From JBAZOO01 sp041648735 (GTDB lineage Bacteria; Verrucomicrobiota; Lentisphaeria; Oligosphaerales; CAITYL01), in NCBI GenBank assembly GCA_041648735.1, contig JBAZOO010000026.1, forward strand, positions 1 through 53,224: a stretch of 53,224 nucleotides of DNA. Direction: 5' to 3'. Positions 49,312 to 53,224 of this stretch are shown here, piece after piece. The stretch's first letter is position 1. Every line of letters begins with the position of its first letter. The translations under genes and the position numbers were made by a program. The notes beneath the pieces are model-generated. The model saw only the letters and a list, made by a program, of their open reading frames with translations. It made no database searches and was not told the DNA's origin.

Positions 49312-50255
49312 GCCGCCGGTTCGGATGGATGACGGTGCCTCTGCTCGCCGCGGCTCTTTCCGTTTCCCCGGTGTCGCGGGCGGGCTTCAGAGACCGGACG
49401 CCGGCACCGGATTTGACCCGGGAAACCTTCCGGTTCGGCGGGCGGGAGCGGAGCTGTTATCGGCATCTGCCGCCGACTTATGAATCCGCCGCCCGCCTGC
49501 CGGTCGTGTTGGCGCTGCACGGCGGCGGCAAGGGCGACGCCGCGCAGATGGCGGCGCACACGGGGTTCTGCGAACTGGCCGACCGCGAGGGATTCATCGC
49601 CGTGTTCCCGAACGGCGTAGACGGGCAGTGGAACGACGGCCGGGGCCGGACATACTACAAAACCGACAACACGGACGTGGACGACATCGGCTTCATTTCC
49701 GCGTTGATCGATCGGCTGGTGGAAACGCATAACGGCGATCCGGAGCGGATTTACGTTACCGGCATCTCCAACGGCGGCCACATGGCATTGCGGCTTGGCT
49801 GCGAAATCAGTTCCAGACTGGCCGCCATCGCGCCGGTTTGCGCCAGCATCCCGAAAAACATCTACGGCAACTGTACTCCGGCTGCGCCGCTTCCCGTGCT
49901 GCTGATGAACGGAACGGACGATCCGCTCGTTCCCTGGAACGGCGGTTCGATCCGTTTTTTCCGCAAAACCATGGGCGAAGTGGTCTCCACGGAACAAACC
50001 GTGCAGTTTTGGGTGCAACACAATCATTGTGATCCGGCACCGGTTGTCCGGAAACTGCCGGACAAGGATCCCGGCGACGGATCGACCGTCCGGGTCAGCA
50101 CATACACCGGCGGCAACGATGGCTCAGAAGTCATCCTCTATGCGATCGAAGGCGGCCGCTTGACCAGGAAAATCTTCGGTTTGATTTCGTGTCCTTCGTG
50201 GCTTCGTGGTGAAAGTTTTAGTTTTGCAGGGCACTATGGGGTGCCGGGATTTTAA
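49308..50255 (+). pseudogene. Secreted PHB-depolymerase/feruloyl-esterase-like hydrolase, C-terminus replaced
   Basis: An exported alpha/beta hydrolase of the LpqC/esterase-PHB type. A signal peptide (about 1-25), the oxyanion region ALHGGGKGD, nucleophile Ser154 in GISNGGH and acid Asp204 in NGTDDPLVPW are present. The family then has GGGHTWPG with the catalytic His. Here the sequence follows the family to YAIEGG (residue 283, about nt 50156) and then switches to an unrelated tail of about 30 residues with no catalytic His. The tail derives from spacer-like DNA (TTCGTGTCCTTCGTGGC type). It is likely inactive. It is translationally coupled to the Spy-like gene. Confidence 0.72.
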
Positions 50256-50467
50256 TAAGTGGGCACCTATCTTCAGGCTGCTTATTTGCATGGTGGCTGT
50301 GACGCCGGAATGACGGGATGATCCAAGACGGAGGAGAATGAAATCCGGCTCAAAGCGCCGGTCGTCTCTGACGTCATCGGACAGATAAAAAATCCGGCGC
50401 AGATGTAACCGATCCGGATGTTGCTTCCACTGTATTGGGTGAACCGACAAACTAGAGGAGTGAAATC
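50256..50467. other. Intergenic, no gene supported
   Basis: This stretch continues the spacer-like sequence that replaced the esterase 3-prime end. No coding frame of convincing quality is visible. It ends with GAGGAG-like ribosome site sequence (50455-50462) for the next gene. Confidence 0.5.
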
Positions 50468-50860
50468 ATGAGCACTTATTCAGGAAAATCGTTCAAGAAG
50501 GCATTGATGCTTTTATGCGCAGCGATCCTGCTGACGGCGTCAATGGAAGTCTTCGCCAGAACGCGGACAACAACCCGCAGCCGGGGCGGCGGCGGATTCA
50601 GCCGCAGCAGCACAGTGACCGGATCGCAGGGCAACTCGGCGACCCGGGAATCCCAGGGACACTGGGATCCGGAAACAAAGACATGGACCAAGACAACAAC
50701 CGTTACGGGAAATGAACAGCAGGCGGAAACAGAATGATTCGCAAAACATCTGTTTGAGCTTCTCGACACCAACCATGACGGCAGCATTTCCAAAGAGGAA
50801 ATGAACGAGGGAAAATCAATCATGAAAGAGCGGTACAAACAGTTGCGGTCGGGAAAATAA
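50468..50860 (+). pseudogene. Secreted small EF-hand protein interrupted by an in-frame TGA
   Basis: The first part (50468-50737) encodes 89 residues: a signal peptide (KKALMLLCAAILLTASMEVFA) and a Thr/Ser/Gly-rich low-complexity segment. It ends at TGA (50735-50737). In the same frame, directly after this stop, 40 more codons (50738-50857) encode an EF-hand, LLDTNHDGSISKEEMNEG, closing with TAA at 50858. The loop DTNHDGSISKEE has the right calcium ligands (D, N, D, S, E). So the gene was probably one secreted calcium-binding protein, now split by a nonsense mutation or subject to readthrough. GAGGAG precedes the ATG. Confidence 0.68.
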
Positions 50861-50880
50861 TCGCAGGCCTTCCTCCCCGG

Positions 50881-50911
50881 GCGTCCCGGAGATCTGTCCG
50901 GGGCGCTTTTT
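50881..50911 (+). terminator. Rho-independent terminator after the EF-hand gene
   Basis: Stem GCGTCCCGGA/TCCGGGGCGC (one G-T pair) around loop GATCTG, followed by TTTTT. It lies 20 bases beyond the TAA that closes the EF-hand frame, not beyond the earlier TGA, which supports the longer frame as the original gene. Confidence 0.85.
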
Positions 50912-50934
50912 GATGTTAACCGAAAGAAGGATGA

Positions 50935-51288
50935 ATGATTTTGTTTAACCGATATCTGTTTGCCGCGGCGCTTGGGCTGGCTCTTACGATTGAGGTTCAG
51001 AACGATGTCGCACAGCCGGGAGTGACCGCCGGGAACCCCGCCGGTCTGGCGCGGCTGTTTCCGCGGCTGGACAGCGACCGCAACGGGCAGCTGAGCGCAG
51101 CGGAATTCCGGCAGCTCGCCGAACTCGGGCAACGCCGTACTCTACAACTCCGCCGCCGGGCCGCACCGGGTCGAATCCGTACCGGAGCTTGTCCTGCATG
51201 ACGGCAGCCGCGGCAAGGATCTGCATCTGCGGGTCAACTTCCCGGCGGAACGCGCCGCAGCCATGCCGGTGCACGGCCGAAAGCGTTC
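50935..51288 (+). pseudogene. Remnant: exported EF-hand plus alpha/beta-hydrolase N-terminus, frameshifted
   Basis: From 50935 the frame encodes a signal-like segment (FNRYLFAAALGLALTIEV) and an EF-hand (LFPRLDSDRNGQLSAAEF). Around 51128-51133 the reading shifts: the continuation in another frame reads YNSAAGPHRVESVPELVLHD and DLHLRVNFPAE, the start of a dienelactone-hydrolase-like domain. Near 51255 it breaks again, and the next frame picks up a late part of the same fold (KAFVLISPQ). The middle of the hydrolase, including the nucleophile, is missing. This is a decayed gene that runs into the next feature. Confidence 0.6.
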
Positions 51289-53118
51289 GTGCTGATTTCG
51301 CCGCAGGTGCCTTTCGCCGCGGCGGGCGGCGGGCAATACGGCCTGTACGGCGAATCCTGGGAATCGCTTGACCCTGACGTGCCGCTGCTGGCGATCACCG
51401 GCAGCCGGGATTTTCTCTGGGTTCCGGATGTGCGCGGCAATCCCGAATTGCGCAAGCTGGCCTATGACCGCACGCCGTCGCGCGGCAAATATCTGGTGGA
51501 CATCGAAGGGGCGGAACACAACGCCTTCACCGACTCCGTGCCGTACTATCCCGCCCGCGAGCGCGACCCGCGGCACCACGAATGGATTGTGCAGGCCGTG
51601 ACGGAATTTCTCGACGCATATCTCAAGCAGGACAATAGCGCGAAAAAACGGCTGACGGACAAACAGCTCCAGACCGAAACCGGAAGCGAATGCCGGCAGG
51701 AAAACACAGTTGCCGAAAAGACAACGGCCTCCACTCCGCAGCCGTACGACTTTTCCGCGGTGGACGCCTTTCTGGAAAAATCCCTGCCGCGGCTGGACGG
51801 CGGCTGCGGCCTGATCCTGATTCAGGGCGACCGGGGAATCTACCGGAAAGCCTTCGGCACGTTCGAGCCGGAAACGGTCGTGCCGATCGCCTCGGCGTCC
51901 AAATGGATTTCCGGCGGGGTGATCCTGGCGCTGGTTGACGACGGGGTTCTTTCGCTCGACGACCAGGTGGCGAAATACCTGCCGGGCTTTACCGGAAAGA
52001 AAGGCACCCTCACCATCCGACAGCTGTTTTCCCACACGCATGGACTGCCCGATCAGCCGCCGCCCCACCGCGACACCGGCCTGACCATGGCCGAATGCGT
52101 CCAACAAATCGCCGCCATGAAACCGGTCGCCGATCCGGGCACGGCACTGTACTACTCCGGAACCGGCATGCAGGTTGCCGGCTATATCGCCACGCTGGCG
52201 ACCGGCAAGCCGTGGGTTGAACTTTTCAGGGAAAAAATCGGCGAGCCGCTGGGAATGAAGAACACAGATTATTACGCCTTCGGAAAAACCGAAAATCCGA
52301 ATGTGGCCGGCAGCGTGGAAACCAGCATTGATGATTACGGCGCGTTCGTCACCATGATTCTGAACTGGGGCATCTATCACGGGAAACGCATTCTCTCGGA
52401 GCAGGCGGTTGACACCATGCTCTCCATTCAATCCGGCGATGTGCCGATTCTCCGGCACGGCTATCAGGGCTTAACCGACTTTGATCCGCGGATGGCAACC
52501 TCTCCGTACGGCATCGGCTGCTGGCTGGAAAAAACGGATCCCCGTACCGGCAAAGCCCTGCGCGCATCGTCCGGCGGCGCGTTCGGCTGCTTGCCGTTCG
52601 TTGATTTAAAGCAGAATGTCGCCGGCGTTTTCCTTCCCTTCGCCCGCACCATGAAGCGATCTTCCTCCGGACGGCTCTACAACGATGCTCATGTGGTCTA
52701 TCTGGAACTGCGCGGCCTGCTGGACACGGCCTTCGACAACAACCCGCAACCGCAGGCCGTTGCGGCGACGAACAACGTCCTGACCATCCCCCTTGTCACG
52801 CTGCACGACACGACGCGCAGCAAGCCGCTTCAGGTGCGGATCGCCGCCCCGGCCGCCGGCGGCCCGTTCCCCGTCATCATCTTTTCGCATTATGCCGGCG
52901 GCACGAAAGACGATTACAACGAACTGATTAACTTCTGGGCGGGTCACGGCTACGTCTGTCTCGTACCGAACCACGCCGATTCTCCGCAGATCGGCGGACA
53001 GCGCGGCGCTGCCGCGTTGCAGGGCTGGCGCGGCCGCGCACTGGATCTTTGCTTTCTGCTCGACTCGCTGGGTGAACTCGAGCAGTCCGTGCCGGAACTA
53101 GTACACAGTAAATCTTAA
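51289..53118 (+). pseudogene. Chimera: alpha/beta-hydrolase C-part, beta-lactamase-like domain, second hydrolase N-part; truncated by an IS
   Basis: A 609-codon open frame with no proper start: its first codons lie inside the KAFVLISPQ strand of a hydrolase. Residues 1-115 are the C-terminal half of an alpha/beta hydrolase (acid in ITGSRD, His77 in EGAEHNAF). Residues 155-480 are a class C beta-lactamase/serine-hydrolase domain with Ser202-x-x-Lys205 in SASKW and Tyr289 in YYSGTG, so esterase or peptidase-like. Residues 490-605 start another alpha/beta hydrolase (VPIVIFSH-type strand, here FPVIIFSHYAGGTKDDY). That domain breaks off after SVPEL at about 53100, where insertion-element sequence begins. 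All parts look exported and hydrolytic. Confidence 0.65.
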
Positions 53119-53177
53119 AGTTGCGCACAAATCCATTCTATGCCATATTACGGGCATCCACCCACAAGGAGGCTCAT
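53100..53177 (+). mobile_element. Left end of an IS630-type insertion element
   Basis: Sequence unrelated to the interrupted hydrolase begins around 53100 (near CTAGTACAC; IS630 elements insert at TA) and leads through AT-richer DNA to a transposase gene with ribosome site GGAGG. Only the left end is in the window; the terminal repeat cannot be paired. Confidence 0.6.
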
Positions 53178-53224
53178 ATGGCACCACGGTATCGCGTCAC
53201 CCTGACGAAAGCCGAGAGAGCGGA
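53178..53224 (+). CDS. IS630-family transposase, N-terminus only (runs off window)
   Basis: ATG at 53178 follows AAGGAGG. The 15 visible codons read MAPRYRVTLTKAERA, which matches the usual beginning of IS630-type transposases (a short basic start before the helix-turn-helix). The rest lies beyond the window edge. It belongs to the element that truncates the preceding hydrolase. Confidence 0.7.
   Translation, partial: MAPRYRVTLTKAERA

Noticed and set aside
50735..50737. Selenocysteine or Trp recoding of the TGA as the preferred explanation
   Set aside because: Many genes here end in TGA, no obvious SECIS hairpin is seen right after it, and the surrounding genes are also broken; a nonsense mutation is simpler, so recoding is kept only as a possibility.

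Overview
The window looks like a chromosomal segment of a high-GC bacterium of the PVC group, most likely Lentisphaerota, Kiritimatiellota or a related Verrucomicrobiota lineage. The reasons are PEP-CTERM secreted proteins, uroporphyrinogen-decarboxylase-like methyltransferases paired with AraC regulators, ExbB/ExbD genes beside a membrane-anchored toroid (squalene-cyclase-like) protein, and short palindromic spacer repeats. This placement is inference; there is no rRNA in the window to settle it.

Left part (1-12.5 kb): a 2-hydroxyacid dehydrogenase; the acetate-forming pair ackA and pta, split by a small-protein/nucleotidyltransferase pair; the nickel-pincer cofactor gene larC; two AraC-type regulators, each divergent from a UroD-like methyltransferase gene; and a ClC chloride protein co-transcribed with a PTS IIA-like protein. 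Middle part (12.5-26.7 kb): mostly housekeeping genes. These are purD; the infC-rpmI-rplT operon, with infC starting at ATC; a tandem pair of subtilase-like PEP-CTERM proteins sharing a 162-nt identical tract; fmt and an RNase E/G gene; folK, prfA, rpmE, pnp and rpsO.

Envelope part (26.7-41 kb): a leftward operon encodes a 1340-residue TPR/coiled-coil secreted protein, a second TPR protein, ExbB, two ExbDs and the anchored toroid protein. I read it as a proton-motive-force-driven periplasmic machine in which the toroid protein takes the TonB/TolA position. A tRNA-Pro(CGG) lies at its head. Upstream is a type IV pilus / type II secretion motor operon (two PilB/GspE ATPases, PilT, GspF) behind a near-consensus promoter. 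Next (41-48 kb): an aldolase-dehydrogenase fusion, galE, and a thiol-redox/permease operon (ArsP-like permease, two thioredoxin-fold proteins, an ArsF-like protein, a CcdA-like protein) with a strong promoter and an adjacent palindrome.

Right end (about 48.0-53.2 kb): different in texture and evidently decaying. It holds an ECF sigma factor without region 4, a Spy-like membrane protein, an esterase whose catalytic-His end has been replaced, an EF-hand protein interrupted by an in-frame TGA, and a chimera of alpha/beta-hydrolase and beta-lactamase domains cut off by an incoming IS630-type transposase gene at the window edge.
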